Positions 32,701 through 40,840 of a stretch of DNA of 64,000 nt are shown here, one piece after another. The first letter of the stretch is position 1. Every line of letters starts with the position of its first letter. Under the pieces are notes generated by a model. It made no database searches and had not been told where the DNA came from. It saw only the letters and a program-made list of their open reading frames with translations. A program made the position numbers and the translations under genes. Source of the DNA: Aradus depressus (Eukaryota > Arthropoda > Insecta > Hemiptera > Aradidae); assembly GCA_963662175.1 (NCBI GenBank), contig OY759222.1:2028713-2092712 (forward strand). The letters run 5' to 3'.

Positions 32701-35700
32701 AAATGTATAAACATCATTTCAGGCTTATCTCATATAAATTAAAAAATAAAGAAAAACGTATGTTTAAAAAAAATATATTGTCTATTTCAAAAAATATATA
32801 AGATATATGGGAGTACTTTCGGTATTGCTACGATCTTCAGCCATGACTAAAGGGTTTAGTATTTGTTAATTCGTGGCTGAAGATGGTAGCAATATTAAAA
32901 GTACTCTCATATATTTTGTGAAATAGACAATGTATTTTTGTTAGTTAATTTTAGTTTATTAGACAGGGATGAAAATATCCATATCAAAGAAGTTGCTAAC
33001 TGTACAGCCGCGGGGGAGGGGGGGGGGGGGGGGGGGGGGGTTCCAATATGACATTCCAACCCATTCCTTACCTGATGTATAAGAAAGGTTCGCACTCAAA
33101 CTGACTTAGTTTATAGCTAAACCCGACGATGGTCCATTGCCGAAACCAGTACTATATATATAAACTTCTTTTGGTGTGGGTAATATTTAAAAAAAATATA
33201 TATTTTGTTTATTTATTATAAGTTTGCATAATATGCCAAACTGAAATAGGTAATGTGTGTTGTTGTTGTTCCAGATGAAGACCAATATATTGCTTTTGGG
33301 CAGAGTGGCTCGGATCACAAGGCGCAAATGGTAGGCTCTGACGTGACAGTGGCGTATCAGGACGGGTACAGGGGCTTCGCAGAGGACTACAACATCACTG
33401 CCAACTCTCCAGTAGGCACTGCTCATTCAGTTCATAAGTATATCTAAATCACAGAATGGTAACACATCTGTTACGAGATGGGCTTTTTCACAAAACATTT
33501 TCTTACATGATCACACCAATCTCTAATTTAAATGGAGAACAATAGTAAAACTGGCAACACATGTTACCTTTAGGGGTGGATAACCTTCCGATTTGTTTAT
33601 ATTGTTTATTATGTGAAAATGGAGTCGAATATTGAAATATTCGTTGTCCACAGTTTAGTATTCACCATATTATATGCAGGGAATATATACACAAAATTGT
33701 AATGATAATTATCATCATTATATTATCATTATTATTATAATGTAGTTAATATCGAACAACGATTGGCTTGGGAGGGAGAGCGGAAACGTAATTGATTAAT
33801 TCGTGCTGAAGAAGTGCATAGCCGGTGATTCAACGATTTTTTAATGTTTCTCTGTGTGATTTCAGTGTGTGAAGGTGCTTGGCCAGTACAAGGGGGTCTG
33901 TAAAGATGGTCTGGTGGGCGGCGCGGAAGACAACCAGCTACACACCTCCGTCAGAGAGGATGGGATCAACGTCATCACCTACAGACGGATACTCAAGTCC
34001 GGTGTGTATCTCAGGATCTGTCATATTCAGGGTGTCACAAATATTGTAAATCGCAGTCCGACTGTAATAGCAACAGCCTCTAGGAAAATATATATCTGAT
34101 CAAGTCATTTTATGATATAAAGAGGGCGCTCAGTGGTTTGCGTGCTTGTTTACGATCGTTCGAAACCCAGCCGAGGCCCTTAAATAAACTAAAGCATGCC
34201 GTCCTTCGGATGGGACGTTAAGTGATGGTCTCGAGCCTGTGAGATGTCAGGTACTCGTTAAAGACCTCTACCCTAGGGGAATAAAAATTTAGAGTAAGCA
34301 AAATTTAGGACTCCCACAGTAGAGTCGGGCTTACTTCCACCAGTTACGAAAAAGCGCTCTGGTTGTATGACCTTGTAGTTAAAGCCCGGGCATGAGTCAT
34401 AATAACTATCTAACTATGTATATATGTGTGTTTTGTATGTACGTTGTCGGAACGATTTGTTTGTTTGTTCAGAAATCCGTTTCATGTTATATAAATGCCC
34501 TAGAAACTGTGTATTTATGTACGTTTGTTCGAGCTTCACGAGACAATGGCTGAGTGTTTGCTGAGCTTTTCAAAGATCGAGTAACTTAGGATATAGGCTA
34601 TGTGGCATTTCAATATTTTGAACGGGAATTGTGGCGGGAGGGGCCCAACATGTAAATTGAGTACTAGTTTTTTAATGGTCGGATTTTCATGAAATTTTAG
34701 ATGTAGCATCCAGTTCAAACATAGACCATGTCGGGTACGCTGTGTGAGAGCGGAGCTAGAGAGATTGATGACAATAGAATGAATTTATCGTCAAGAAATT
34801 TTATACATGGGTTGAGAAATCTATAAGTAAGGCACCTACATATCTTCCAGACAAAGCAGGAGAACAGGTTAGGGGAAGAGCGAAAACATATATATTATTA
34901 GAAATAATTCGAGGTGGGGAAGTGTCAGTGATTCACAGACGTCTTCTATTATATATAAAAATATGTTATTTATATTATTGTATTTGAAGGAAAATAAATA
35001 AATGTCAATATTTAATATTTCAGCTGATCCTGGGGACAAGGAGTACAGGGCGGAGGGACTGACGCAGCTAGTGTGGGCGATCGGGAAGCTAGACTCGAAC
35101 AAAGAGCCTTCGTTCCATAGTCTCTATCCAAGGAGTGGTTCGGCGGCGGTAGAATGGGGCAAGTCGACCGACAACTGCTTCTCATTCACCACATCGAACA
35201 AGGAGGTGGACCAGCCCTGGGACCGACCCAAGATCATCGACAAGGCACTCCGGGTGTACACGGCCAGCCTTGGGCCCTCCGGAGGCCGGCGGGGCTACCA
35301 AGGCATTACAGGTCAGTTGGCAGGATCCTCAAACGTTACACCAATAAAGAAAAATGCTTCATCTTTATTTTAAATACAAAAAGCTTTTCTCTTCTTATAT
35401 ATTATTATAAGGCTACTTTAATAAGAATGAAACATCCAAAAGTTTTATCTGGAAGGTAATAAACCTTGAGCACGCTGTCCTTAATAAATATATAAGAATA
35501 CATGAGTACAAAAATAACAACTTGAGCACCTTAAACAAAAATCTTTAAAACAATAAAACCAACTTAAAAAGTCAATTTTAGCTACATAATGTTCTATCTG
35601 TTAGTTTACTTAAATTTACAAAATTAAATCGTTACACTCACAATAAACATGTTTTTAAAATATTGGGGAGGCATAACTACGCTCCGACCGGCCTGGAGCG

Positions 35701-38700
35701 CTGTTAGACTGCTCCTGTATTTGTTTATATTTTTCGTTCTCTGTTCAGGAATGCCCTCTGGAGGTTTGTCCTGGTACATCAACGGACATCTCATCCCGGA
35801 GATCTGGATGAAACGGGGTTTCACCTACGCCATCCGGATATTCGGGGGTAACAATCCACACAGCGCAGAACTGTACAATCCATTCATAATCACGGATGAA
35901 CCACACGGAGGCTTGGAGCGGCGAACTGACGATGCGAACCGACAGATAAGGGTGCTGGCCGGGGTACAATACACTCTGAGGGGACAGCCCAGACCTACCA
36001 CAGGTGAGACACTGATGTGAAGGGAGACATCACAACATGGGATATGATTGGATGTTTATCGTGTTATTTTTTTAATACGTTTCAACATTGCTCTTACCCT
36101 AGATACTTCTGGCTGTCTGTCTGTTCATTGGATATTTTTCAAAACGTTTCCAACTCATGTTTATCTGTTCGTACCCTGATCATGGGAAAATAGCTGAACA
36201 TATGTCAACCAAACTTCGAATTTTGAATTTGTCTATTGAGAATATGTTGAGCTCTTGTCCCCAGCCTGTACGACGTCAGGCACTCGTTAAAAAACCTTAC
36301 TTTAGGTGAATAAACCTGTATAGGTAACATTTAGGACTTCCACTGTAGAGTCGGGCTCATGCCCGCCAGAGTGACGAAAGAGCGCTCTGGTAGTAGGCGA
36401 TATGACCTTGTAGTTAAAGCCCGGGCATGAGTCATAATAACTAACTATTCAATATACATATGATTTCAAAATAAATGAACTGAGAGGTTTCTTTGACAGA
36501 AACAGTTATTTCATTTTTTCTCAGCAACTGTTGATGCTACGAGGTGTGTTCAAAAAATAACGGGAATTTTCGGTTTTTGTAAATAATTTCATTTATTCGT
36601 CTACATCAATGTTATCCCCTTCAAAATAGTCCCCATTAGATATTATACACTTATGCCAGCGCTTCTTCCAATCCCCGAAACACTTCTGGAACTCAATCTT
36701 TGGGATAGCATTTAGCTCTCTCAGCGATGCGCTTTTAATCTCATCTATGCTTGTAAAACGACGGCCCTTTAAGGTTCACTTTAGTGTTGGGAACAGAAAA
36801 AAGTCACACGGAGCCATGTCTGGCGAATATGGAAGCTGGGGCATCATTACAGTGTTGTTTTTGGCCAAAAATTCACGAACAAGCAATAAAGTATGTGCAG
36901 GTGCATTATCCTGGGGCAAAAGCCATGAATTGGTTCATAATATTGTTACAAAACACTTGTAGGCAGTACTCCTTATTGATGGTTTGACCTTGTGGCAAGA
37001 ACTCATGGTGCACTAGGCCGTTAAAATCGAAAAACACAGTGAGCATGACCTTCGCATTCGACCGCACTTGTCGAGCTTTTATACTACTCGTAAACCCCAG
37101 TCTTACTCATAGCAGACTCACCAAAAGTAATATTTAAAATTTCTAAAACTTTGCTGCACTTTATTCCATTCTTATAGCAAAATTTAATGCAAATTCTTTG
37201 ATCGATTTTGTAAACAAATAAATAATCGCCAAAACACATGTAACCTCTTTAACACATGTAACAGCTGACAGCAGGCTAAACATCCAGTTTGGCTAACAAT
37301 GTACAGATACTTGTCAGACACATTTTGCAACACAACAACGAAAAAATCGCGCGAATCGGACTAATACAACCCGCGAAATTACAAAATTCCTGTTACTTTT
37401 TGAACACACCTCGTACATAGAAACATTTCAGAATCAATATGGAAGACATTCTCATTTTAAATATTTTTTGTTCTCTACATCTTTTCGCTAAAGTTAGAAA
37501 TAACGGAGATAAGTAAGATTTTCGAATTGCGAAAGACGCCGCAAAGAGAGTGGGCTGTTTGTTCTTTGTTCGGATATGGCGGCAGGTAAGAGCCTGTAGC
37601 TAAAATAATACAACAAAAACTAGCTTGAAAACATGTTAGTATTGTATGTCTTCTTACACGACGAAATTTCGGGACGTTCTTACCTCCTTTCCTTAGATCA
37701 CAATATAGAAATAATACAGAAAAAAAAGTAATGAATAAACCAATTGAAAAAAAATGAACTAGTAAGTAACTAATAATAAAGGGAGCCATGATTTGCTGGT
37801 TCGAATCCCGTCCGGGAGAGTTTTATTTCGTAGATAGAACTCCCTCCCGGGACCATGGATGTCGTAAGTAACTAGTTAACACAGTGACATGGCTAATATG
37901 CATCGTACGTATCGCCAAAAAAAAAATTATAATAATAAATATTGATATATTAATGAAAGTACTAAGGAAAAAATAATTCCGTTGGACTTCATAAGAGGGG
38001 GCTAGAAGCAAAGGTTGTAAGTGACAAAAATGTCATGTCGAGATAATTACCTTCAAAGTTATAGTAACATCGTAAATTCAGGTATTACTCATGTATTTTC
38101 CACTAGTAATAGCATTACTGGTACTAACAATCGTTCTGATCTTTAGCCAGTAGTAAGGGTAGGTGTCAAGGAAGATATTGACACACATATCTCAATTTCA
38201 GCCGATTTGTCACTTACATCCCTTTGCTTCTAACCCCCTCATATGATATGTATTTGTGGAGCTGAAGTAATGTTCTTTCTGATCAATGAGGATAAAATTA
38301 TTTTTCTGGATAAAGAAGATATCCTCTGATAGATATTGTCAAGATGTATGCAACTTAATTGGTTAGGCATATTCTTAATTTCAGATAAAAATGTTTTACA
38401 CATTAACAAAATATCATATGAAAAAACAAATTGGTTGTTATGGAATTATTTCCAACAAATAAGGTCACAAAAACAAACACAGTAAACTAAATATAATCAA
38501 AATATACTTATAATGAAAGAACTTGTATTTTGATTCACCGAAATATACAAGGGATATAGAGAAACCTACATGAAAGTTTTGTTGAAATATCTGTTCGAAA
38601 CGTTCTTTTTTCCTCAAATCGTACAGTAAAGATATGTACTTATATTGCAAAAAATATATAAAAATTGAAAAATGAAATTTCCTCAAATATTATAGAAATT

Positions 38701-40606
38701 TCAATTAGTAAATTAAAAATAAATCATTTCAGGCTAATCATATGTTTCCTGCAGAAATGGATTTTTTAAATAAAAACCATTGGCCCAAATTGCATTACTA
38801 AATCATGTAATTTATTCACAAAATTTTAGTAAAATATTCCAAAATTTTAAAAAATAAATAAATACAATTATATACATGAATTTAATGTTATTTCTCTGGT
38901 GGATTGTAGTCGGTATTTTACTAACATTAATTGTTTTCACAGTTCTCTATATGATAATGATTTTACAATTTTCACGAACAATATTTTGAATAAAAAAATT
39001 AGATTTGAATCGTAAAATAGTGTTTAAGACAAGAGGTTAATCATTTTGTTCATGATATTATATTTCCTTGTAATAATGTTGATGACAAATATTAATTTTT
39101 TCTGATATTTTCAGCTGGCCCTCTGTGTCTTGCGCGTCACAATGGAGTCGATCGCAGACTCGACGACGATTTTCCTAATTTTAGAAGTTTCAACAAGACT
39201 CTCATGGTCACATGTGAACCAGGTCATTTCAAATTTATTATTTATTTATCTTACATTTTGATATTAATAATAATTGTTTTAGTGAACCATTGGTTTTGTT
39301 TTTTAAAAATAATTCTGCTTGTCACTAACTTTGGCTCCCATGACTGCAATTGATTTTACTCAAACACAAAAAGATTTTTCCAAAATTAGGGGTCAAAATT
39401 TCTTTAGAAGATGAAAAATCCTTGTTTTTACTTCCCCAGCTAAACGATGTAAAAGGGCAGTTATGTATTTGGTCCGAAAATCGATCTTGATGTGTTTTCC
39501 GACTCCCTGATCCCAAACATTTAAAAAAAAATCCTATGTGTCTGTGAACACGATAACTGCCGGTAGAATGAATATATCGACTCGAACTGTTATATGTATT
39601 TCCCGAACCCCATAAGGACAATAAATTGATTTTCAGCTAAATCGGCCGAGGGGGAGGAGGGATAAGGGTAGGCAGAGTGGGGGGGGGGGGGGGGGGGGGG
39701 GGGGGAGAGTTAACACATAAACCCCAATAACTGCCAAATTAATGACTTGATATTTCAAACGTGTAACCAGAATCCCACAAGGACGACTTCTATATTGATT
39801 ATAATTAACTTCTATAGTTAATTATAACTAACGAAGTAATGAATGTACCTATATGAAATTTTACATCGACATTTAAAATTAGAGTCACTTTAAAGAACAA
39901 TATTTTTACTGTGTAATTTCATAGATAGCAGCACCATATGACCATTTTCTTCGATAATACGATATTTGGCGATTACACATTTACTCTAGCCCACCTTAAC
40001 TTTATTTAATTATCATGGACAGCAAGTATTAATTACGTTTTCGTTAACAATTATGTACTGCGGCTGTTTATTTTCTCTCTATTTAGAGTATATATTTAAA
40101 TTAAACGCAGGTACAATCAGAGTTGGAGTTTTAGTTGAAGTTTTTGTGGCATTTTTAATTCTTTGGGTGGGGGGGGGGACTCAAAATCAAATTTTACACT
40201 GGCTGGGGGAGTAAAATCATAGTATATATATCGGGTTGAAGGCGCTGCAATATTGCCGCATCAAAATTTCGTAGAACACCAATATGAAGTACTAGAACCA
40301 TTTATAGTAGATTTGTGTTGTGATAAGGATATGGAGCGGTAGGGGAGAGCCCGACTGTCTTTACCCCCTCTCCTCTAACACTTTGTCCGTTGTATGCTTG
40401 CAGGAGAGGCGGCCATCCTGGAGGTGACACCGAACACTACCTGGCCTGACGTTGTCTACTACAACAGTTACACTCATATGAACACTGGCTGGAAGATCCA
40501 CATAGTTGACACTTTCACCGCTCAGTATACCGACAGCGCCACCTCCACACACCCACTTTGTCTTACAATCTTCTTGTCAATAATTTTTATACAATGGCTT
40601 AGATAA
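17748..40606 (+). CDS. knk: Knickkopf-like protein, 12 exons, N-terminus missing
   Basis: Exons: 17748-17967, 21343-21451, 27055-27220, 28247-28319, 29551-29725, 31330-31435, 33275-33411, 33866-34001, 35024-35311, 35749-36003, 39115-39222, 40404-40606. All junctions are AG/GT with matching phases, giving about 657 residues and a stop. Order: DM13 domain 1 (exons 1-2; SYHHQVSGEV, FTYDGNGADTFFWAG), DM13 domain 2 (exons 3-5), DOMON domain (exons 6-9; begins LPNCIQLHKDLQASW), plastocyanin-like segment (exons 10-12; GGLSWYINGH, ITDEPHGG, VYYNSYTH) and a hydrophobic C-terminus (LTIFLSIIFIQWLR) suiting a GPI signal. This is the Knickkopf layout; family members protect and organise cuticular chitin at the epidermal surface. 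The first exon with signal peptide is not found. Skeletor shares DM13-DOMON but its C-terminal motifs differ. Confidence 0.88.
17968..19060. other. Knickkopf intron with strong hairpin at 18762-18872
   Basis: Repetitive intron DNA. Arms 18762-18808 and 18826-18872 are inverted copies, with about 5 mismatches in 47, around a 17-base loop. A phrase 'TTTCAATGAAATTTGCAGGG' near 18498 and a relative near 18963 show a dispersed repeat. The hairpin may be a foldback element; no host small-RNA function is shown. Confidence 0.6.
19083..19134 (-). ncRNA. Hammerhead-like motif (family 2), degraded partner
   Basis: Reverse complement of the family-2 motif: TTAGCA, CTGAAGA, T, then a damaged stem II, GAAA, AGCTGGCT and TGCTAA. 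It faces the better copy at 19205-19258 as an inverted pair. Confidence 0.6.
19205..19258 (+). ncRNA. Hammerhead-ribozyme-like motif (family 2), best copy
   Basis: All parts of a type I hammerhead are in order. Stem I TTAGCA (19209-19214) pairs fully with TGCTAA (19249-19254). The box CTGAAGA is at 19215-19221, with one extra T at 19222. Stem II is GGTC/GACC (19223-19226, 19233-19236). GAAA is at 19237-19240. Stem III is AGC/GCT (19240-19242, 19245-19247), with the cleavage-site base A at 19248. Fits CTGANGA...GAAA...UH. The motif lies in a Knickkopf intron and is most simply a Penelope terminal repeat. Whether the extra T allows self-cleavage is unknown. Confidence 0.72.
19953..19998 (-). 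ncRNA. Hammerhead-like motif (family 3)
   Basis: Minus strand: GTG, CTGATGA, extra C, GGT/GCC stem II closed by GTGA, GAAA, then CCGATA and CAC, which pairs with GTG as stem I. The tail has the common AATTAGACAATATAAA-type sequence. Confidence 0.6.
20729..20774 (-). ncRNA. Hammerhead-like motif (family 4)
   Basis: Minus strand: stem I ACCA pairs with TGGT after the cleavage site; CTGATGA, extra T, a 5-bp stem II GATGC/GCGTC closed by TGTT, GAAA, then the self-complementary AACCGGTT as stem III. A degraded inverted partner is at 20834-20878 (+), and both are followed by TAAAACAGTGGGA. Confidence 0.65.
20834..20878 (+). ncRNA. Hammerhead-like motif (family 4), degraded
   Basis: Same layout as 20729-20774 in the opposite orientation, but the box reads CTGGCGA instead of CTGANGA, which should abolish the core. 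Confidence 0.5.
21660..21920 (-). pseudogene. 3' fragment of a non-LTR retrotransposon (Cys-rich C-terminus)
   Basis: On the minus strand about 21912-21805 reads LITEHCHMSKHLHNMGIAR then PLCRKCGEENETPV, the HxH..CxxC C-terminal motif of Jockey/I-type LINE ORF2 proteins, followed by a stop and a GC-richer downstream stretch. The clade is uncertain. It sits in the second visible Knickkopf intron next to the gypsy element. Confidence 0.65.
22033..22172 (-). repeat. Gypsy 3' LTR
   Basis: Second copy of the LTR. The pol reading frame runs through the polypurine tract and stops 13 bases inside this LTR (stop at 22160-22162). Confidence 0.93.
22160..23521 (-). CDS. Gypsy pol part 2: RNase H end and integrase (frameshifted)
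   Basis: Continues pol in the next frame. KLAANRLTRWALILGAYDYE and NAPADALSRLP finish RNase H. Integrase follows with an HxxH..CRAC zinc region (HSGHPG, SCRAC) and the DD35E core: VDFAGPF, VSDNGPQFSS and NGLCERAVRTF. A basic C-terminal segment (VWVLNPSGKGYRRGKV) follows. The window shows no other lesion over 450 codons, so the single frameshift is the only visible defect. It has no ATG of its own; the listed start is the first in-frame residue past the shift. Confidence 0.9.
   Translation of the reverse strand: MPKLAANRLTRWALILGAYDYEIIYNSGSKNAPADALSRLPLATSECSSEENIGSAKRGHLLQLKVDELPISKKSLSLQSRKDPVLMRVMDYVTRGWPERKANVPSQLFTFYEKRTEISFEENILLWMGRIIVPSYYKETLLNMLHSGHPGISAMRAMARWHVWWPRIDVDIDKFVKSCRACQEGRTKEPEVPLYSWSVPAEPWSRIHVDFAGPFQGKYWFVVIDAMSKWMEIVPMGSTTTSKTIGVLSEIFARFGLPKIIVSDNGPQFSSHEFRRFCKERGVTHVRSTPYHPKTNGLCERAVRTFKERFTASRKAGMDLHQGLLDFLFSYRNSPQKTTGRTPSELLLGRRLRTELDLLKPDVSTNVEEALVKQKLYHDRKAKVRTFEEGDRVWVLNPSGKGYRRGKVLKKTGVSSYLVEVQEARLRKHADQLRLDHGTSLQAQMTEGEDVVN
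23509..26085 (-). CDS. Gypsy gag-pol part 1: Gag, protease, RT, RNase H
   Basis: 858 codons from an ATG just inside the 5' LTR. A gag capsid-like region spans about residues 30-200, followed by a Cys/His knuckle region (CLKCGGKLH near 235, CDKLNHFSKVC near 260) and an aspartic protease with QYDPGAS near 335, where DTGA/S is usual. RT covers about 460-640, with RLPFGIKFAPALFQ and catalytic YLDD near 626. RNase H starts near 765 (CTDASDTGLGAVL, LDKEAL, RTDHKP). It ends prematurely at 23509 because one base is missing near 23515 inside RNase H, between GEHQ and PKLAANR. Gag and pol are in one frame. Confidence 0.92.
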   Translation of the reverse strand: MPKTKKTNNGFSEATYAEFGQQPFRVPQFDGNAGEEWTYYRQRFQIAVRTSRVTDPGLQRDLLLSRMGPGPFKMLVDHFHPNQVTNQNFGALVEVLDRYYCRATAPLTARVRFTQRFRNEGEPLREYISCLRAIAGECHFGASLEERLRDQLLVGANDEIWQRELLRLHGSGDATFSQVESSALLLESVQIQQRQLSSFIHRHSNSEVCRVEKSGPIERPKKKRRVLKLVRGTHCLKCGGKLHKRGISCPAHNQKRYACDKLNHFSKVCRAVGNAIIVENSNVHNVNSGRHSQSDGDNTSVSEYSNVDNVMSTSPGYSKVMLNVRVAGVPMRMQYDPGASRSIIGTKVWRDIGSPKLSSSPNLLAYTGLSVKTLGESKVKVSAFGKSKKLNIVVIEKNDIPLFGLDWVLAFGLKLPPGAQVCTVQNKASDKPEDNVITGLIKEFSNLFTSSLGTIAGQKAVIQMRDNSKPVVYRARPVPFALKSAVEAELSRLVNEGVIEPVDPSATPIEWASPIVVTIKPSGAVRICADFKVSINKYIYDDPYPLPLFEHLIAKLRGGKQFTVIDLRDAYLQMEVDEKSQKFLVIAPHKGYFRYRRLPFGIKFAPALFQRTMDGILAGVEGAACYLDDIIITGDNHDVHLSRVREVLTRLSKAGIRTQTSKCKWFQDSVRYLGHVIDEHGIHQTKDNIEAIRRMPSPSNVKELRSLLGSINYYSRFVPSLQGKCAPLHRLLKKGIRWKWSQEDEKIVEEIKQALTSSPTLAHYDENLPLIVCTDASDTGLGAVLFHRYLDNSERPIAFASRSLKAAEKRYSALDKEALSIIFAVKNFHQYLFGRHFHLRTDHKPLIRLFGEHQECLS
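26129..26265 (-). repeat. Gypsy 5' LTR
   Basis: Direct repeat of 22033-22172, differing by few bases (for example CAACTAAC versus CAACTGAC). At 137 bp it is very short for a gypsy LTR. Contains AATAAAGTTAG on the minus strand, a possible polyadenylation signal. Confidence 0.93.
26735..26935 (-). repeat. SINE-B copy, diverged
   Basis: Retains GAAGGACGGCGTGCT, GGGCCTCGGCTGGGTTT and the 'AACGAGTAACTGAC' phrase on the plus strand. Head and tail are damaged. Confidence 0.65.
27480..27745 (+). repeat. Dispersed repeat shared with 34440-34720
   Basis: Shares in order a TTTCATGTTA phrase, 'TGTTTGAGCTTCAC', 'GTGGCAT', 'TTTTGAACGGGA' and 'ATGAAA(C/T)TTT' with 34440-34720. Contains a G-run at about 27676-27694. 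No coding potential. Class unknown. Confidence 0.6.
28070..28207. repeat. 35-bp tandem repeat, four copies
   Basis: Units of AATATTGTTTGGCATCCTAA plus 15 more bases are repeated about four times; the last two are nearly identical. It lies just upstream of the acceptor of the Knickkopf exon at 28247. Confidence 0.85.
28690..28985 (+). repeat. Modular repeat copy (two modules)
   Basis: Leader 'ATGTAATCGGTCAGAAATTC' and 'ATGTTTTCCGACCTC', then GAAATTTTATAT at about 28834 and 28943. Lies in the intron after the exon ending at 28319. Confidence 0.65.
29818..29912. ncRNA. Inverted pair of hammerhead-like motifs (family 5)
   Basis: Minus copy 29860-29818: CTGACGA, extra T, short GG/CC stem II, GAAA, self-complementary ACCGGT. 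Plus copy 29868-29912: same box, GAAACC, but stem III damaged. The two face each other across 'GTTATGAACTGTTCATAAC', a palindromic centre. The tail has AATAGACAATATTTC. Confidence 0.6.
30440..30560 (+). repeat. SINE-A copy
   Basis: Sense strand GCCATACGGCCGTGCGGGCT, box-B-like GGGTTCGAATCCCG, then GTGTTTTATTTAGTAGATAA. The 3' part is truncated after AACTCCCAC. Confidence 0.78.
31490..31830 (+). repeat. Modular repeat copy
   Basis: Starts right after the Knickkopf exon ending at 31435. Has GTTTTCACCGGAATTTCATG, CATTTCATATAAAG, GATTTTCTGCCAAATTGGCC and the tail GGGAAGTATATTTCC. Confidence 0.6.
31900..32740. other. Intron DNA with an inverted modular-repeat fragment
   Basis: 31980-32130 carries GGTCGATTTGGCTGAAAATC, the reverse complement of the module core, so it is an opposite-orientation fragment of the modular repeat. 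The rest is AT-rich with T-runs and no exon. Confidence 0.45.
32806..32912. ncRNA. Inverted pair of family-1 hammerhead-like motifs
   Basis: Minus copy at 32850-32806 has CTGAAGA, TCGTA/TACC, GAAA, AGTACT. Plus copy at 32871-32912 has CTGAAGA, T, GGTA, GCAA but then TATTAAAA in place of TACCGAAA, so its core is broken. Both are bounded by AAATAGACAAT. The same family follows the GIY-YIG gene at 4381-4420. Confidence 0.62.
33115..33165 (+). ncRNA. Hammerhead-like motif, degraded
   Basis: Reads CCGACGA (CTGANGA with one change), T, GGT..GCC stem, GAAA, then CCAGTACTA. It follows a 23-base G-run at 33018-33040. Probably a dead relative of family 5. Confidence 0.4.
34122..34420 (+). repeat. SINE-B copy, head damaged
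   Basis: Begins GAGGGCGCTCAGTGGTTTGC, keeps GTTCGAAACCCAGCCGAGG, the body and the end GCCCGGGCATGAGTCATAA. It lacks part of the tRNA-like head. Confidence 0.82.
34440..34945 (+). repeat. Two dispersed repeats in tandem: 27480-type and modular
   Basis: 34440-34720 resembles 27480-27745. 34750-34945 is a modular-repeat copy with GAATTTATCGTCAAGAAATT and the tail GAGGTGGGGAAGTG. It ends about 80 bases before the acceptor of the exon at 35024. Confidence 0.55.
36248..36446 (+). repeat. SINE-B copy, 5' truncated
   Basis: Carries CCCAGCCTGTACGACGTCAG, CTGTAGAGTCGGGCTCATG, GAGCGCTCTGGTAGTAGGCG and ends GTCATAATAACTAACTA. The tRNA head is lost. Confidence 0.75.
36540..37413 (-). mobile_element. mariner (DD34D) element, internally deleted
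   Basis: Ends CGAGGTGTGTTCAAAAAATA and the inverse TTTTTGAACACACCTCG, flanked by TA at 36538-36539 and 37414-37415, the Tc1/mariner target. The 874-bp length is short of the usual ~1.3 kb, and the N-terminal part of the transposase is missing. It lies in a Knickkopf intron, antisense to the gene. Confidence 0.9.
36600..37110 (-). pseudogene. mariner transposase remnant
   Basis: Minus-strand pieces in order: KARQVRSNAKVMLTVFFDFNG without its last residue, HHEFLPQGQTINKEYC, a gap of about 20 residues, then WLLPQDNAPAHT and YSPDMAPCDFF. The second and third catalytic Asp are separated by 34 residues (DD34D). The C-terminal FQKCFGDWKKRWHKC and GDYFEGD follow. The region around the first Asp (GVYEY) is damaged. 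Several frame changes make it non-functional. Confidence 0.85.
37440..37700 (+). repeat. Dispersed repeat shared with 47290-47520
   Basis: Shares 'GAAGACATT', 'TTTTAAA.ATTTTTTGTTCT', 'TTTTCGCTAAA', 'TTTGTTCGGATAT' and the GGTAAG end with 47290-47520. Followed by a sequence resembling 43405-43454 (TTTCGGGACGTTCTTAC), so it may be part of a Penelope-type terminal region. Confidence 0.5.
37790..37925 (+). repeat. SINE-A copy, head truncated
   Basis: Starts inside box B (GGTTCGAATCCCGTCCGGGA) and continues through TTTATTTCGTAGATAGAACT to ATGCATCGTACGTATCGCCA and an A-run. Confidence 0.78.
37990..38245. mobile_element. Foldback/MITE-like element with ~38-bp inverted ends
   Basis: Left arm CATAAGAGGGGGCTAGAAGC (continuing to about 38027) matches the inverse of the right arm, which ends ...CCCCCTCATATG at 38245, with about 4-5 differences in 38. 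The 180-bp interior is unique-looking and non-coding. No clear target duplication. Superfamily not assignable. Confidence 0.75.
38246..39114. other. AT-rich Knickkopf intron, nothing recognised
   Basis: Low-complexity A/T-rich sequence with no repeat family or exon that I can support. Confidence 0.45.
39455..39800 (+). repeat. Modular repeat copy with 27-base G-run
   Basis: Leader 'GTATTTGGTCCGAAAATCG' and GTTTTCCGACTCC, module GATAACTGCCGGTAGAATGA, GATTTTCAGCTAAATCGGCC, then a G-run at 39679-39705 in the purine-rich part of the module. Confidence 0.65.
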
Positions 40607-40650
40607 ATTTTGTATTTATTTATATATATATTTTTAAAAAACGTAAGTGT

Positions 40651-40656
40651 AATAAA
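40651..40656 (+). terminator. Polyadenylation signal of the Knickkopf gene
   Basis: AATAAA 45 bases after the stop codon at 40606, followed by AT-rich sequence. No better candidate is nearby. Confidence 0.6.
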
Positions 40657-40704
40657 GACATATTTATATCTTATGAATTGTTATTTACATATTGATCTTT
40701 CATT

Positions 40705-40840
40705 ACTTAGGGTAGGTTTCAACGAGTAACTGACATCGCACAGACTTGGGACCATTGCTTAATGTCTTATCCGAAGGACGGCGTACTCAAGGTTTTTTAA
40801 CTTCTCAGATAAGACACTTAAAAGCTTCGGTTATCTCAAG
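40705..40840 (-). repeat. SINE-B fragment
   Basis: Retains AACGAGTAACTGACATCGCA and CCGAAGGACGGCGTACTC on the plus strand. Located immediately after the Knickkopf 3' end. Confidence 0.65.

Noticed and set aside
17748..40606. Skeletor as the identity of the DM13-DM13-DOMON gene
   Set aside because: Skeletor shares DM13 and DOMON domains, but the C-terminal plastocyanin-like motifs (ITDEPHGG, VYYNSYTH) and hydrophobic GPI-type end fit Knickkopf better. An alignment would settle it.
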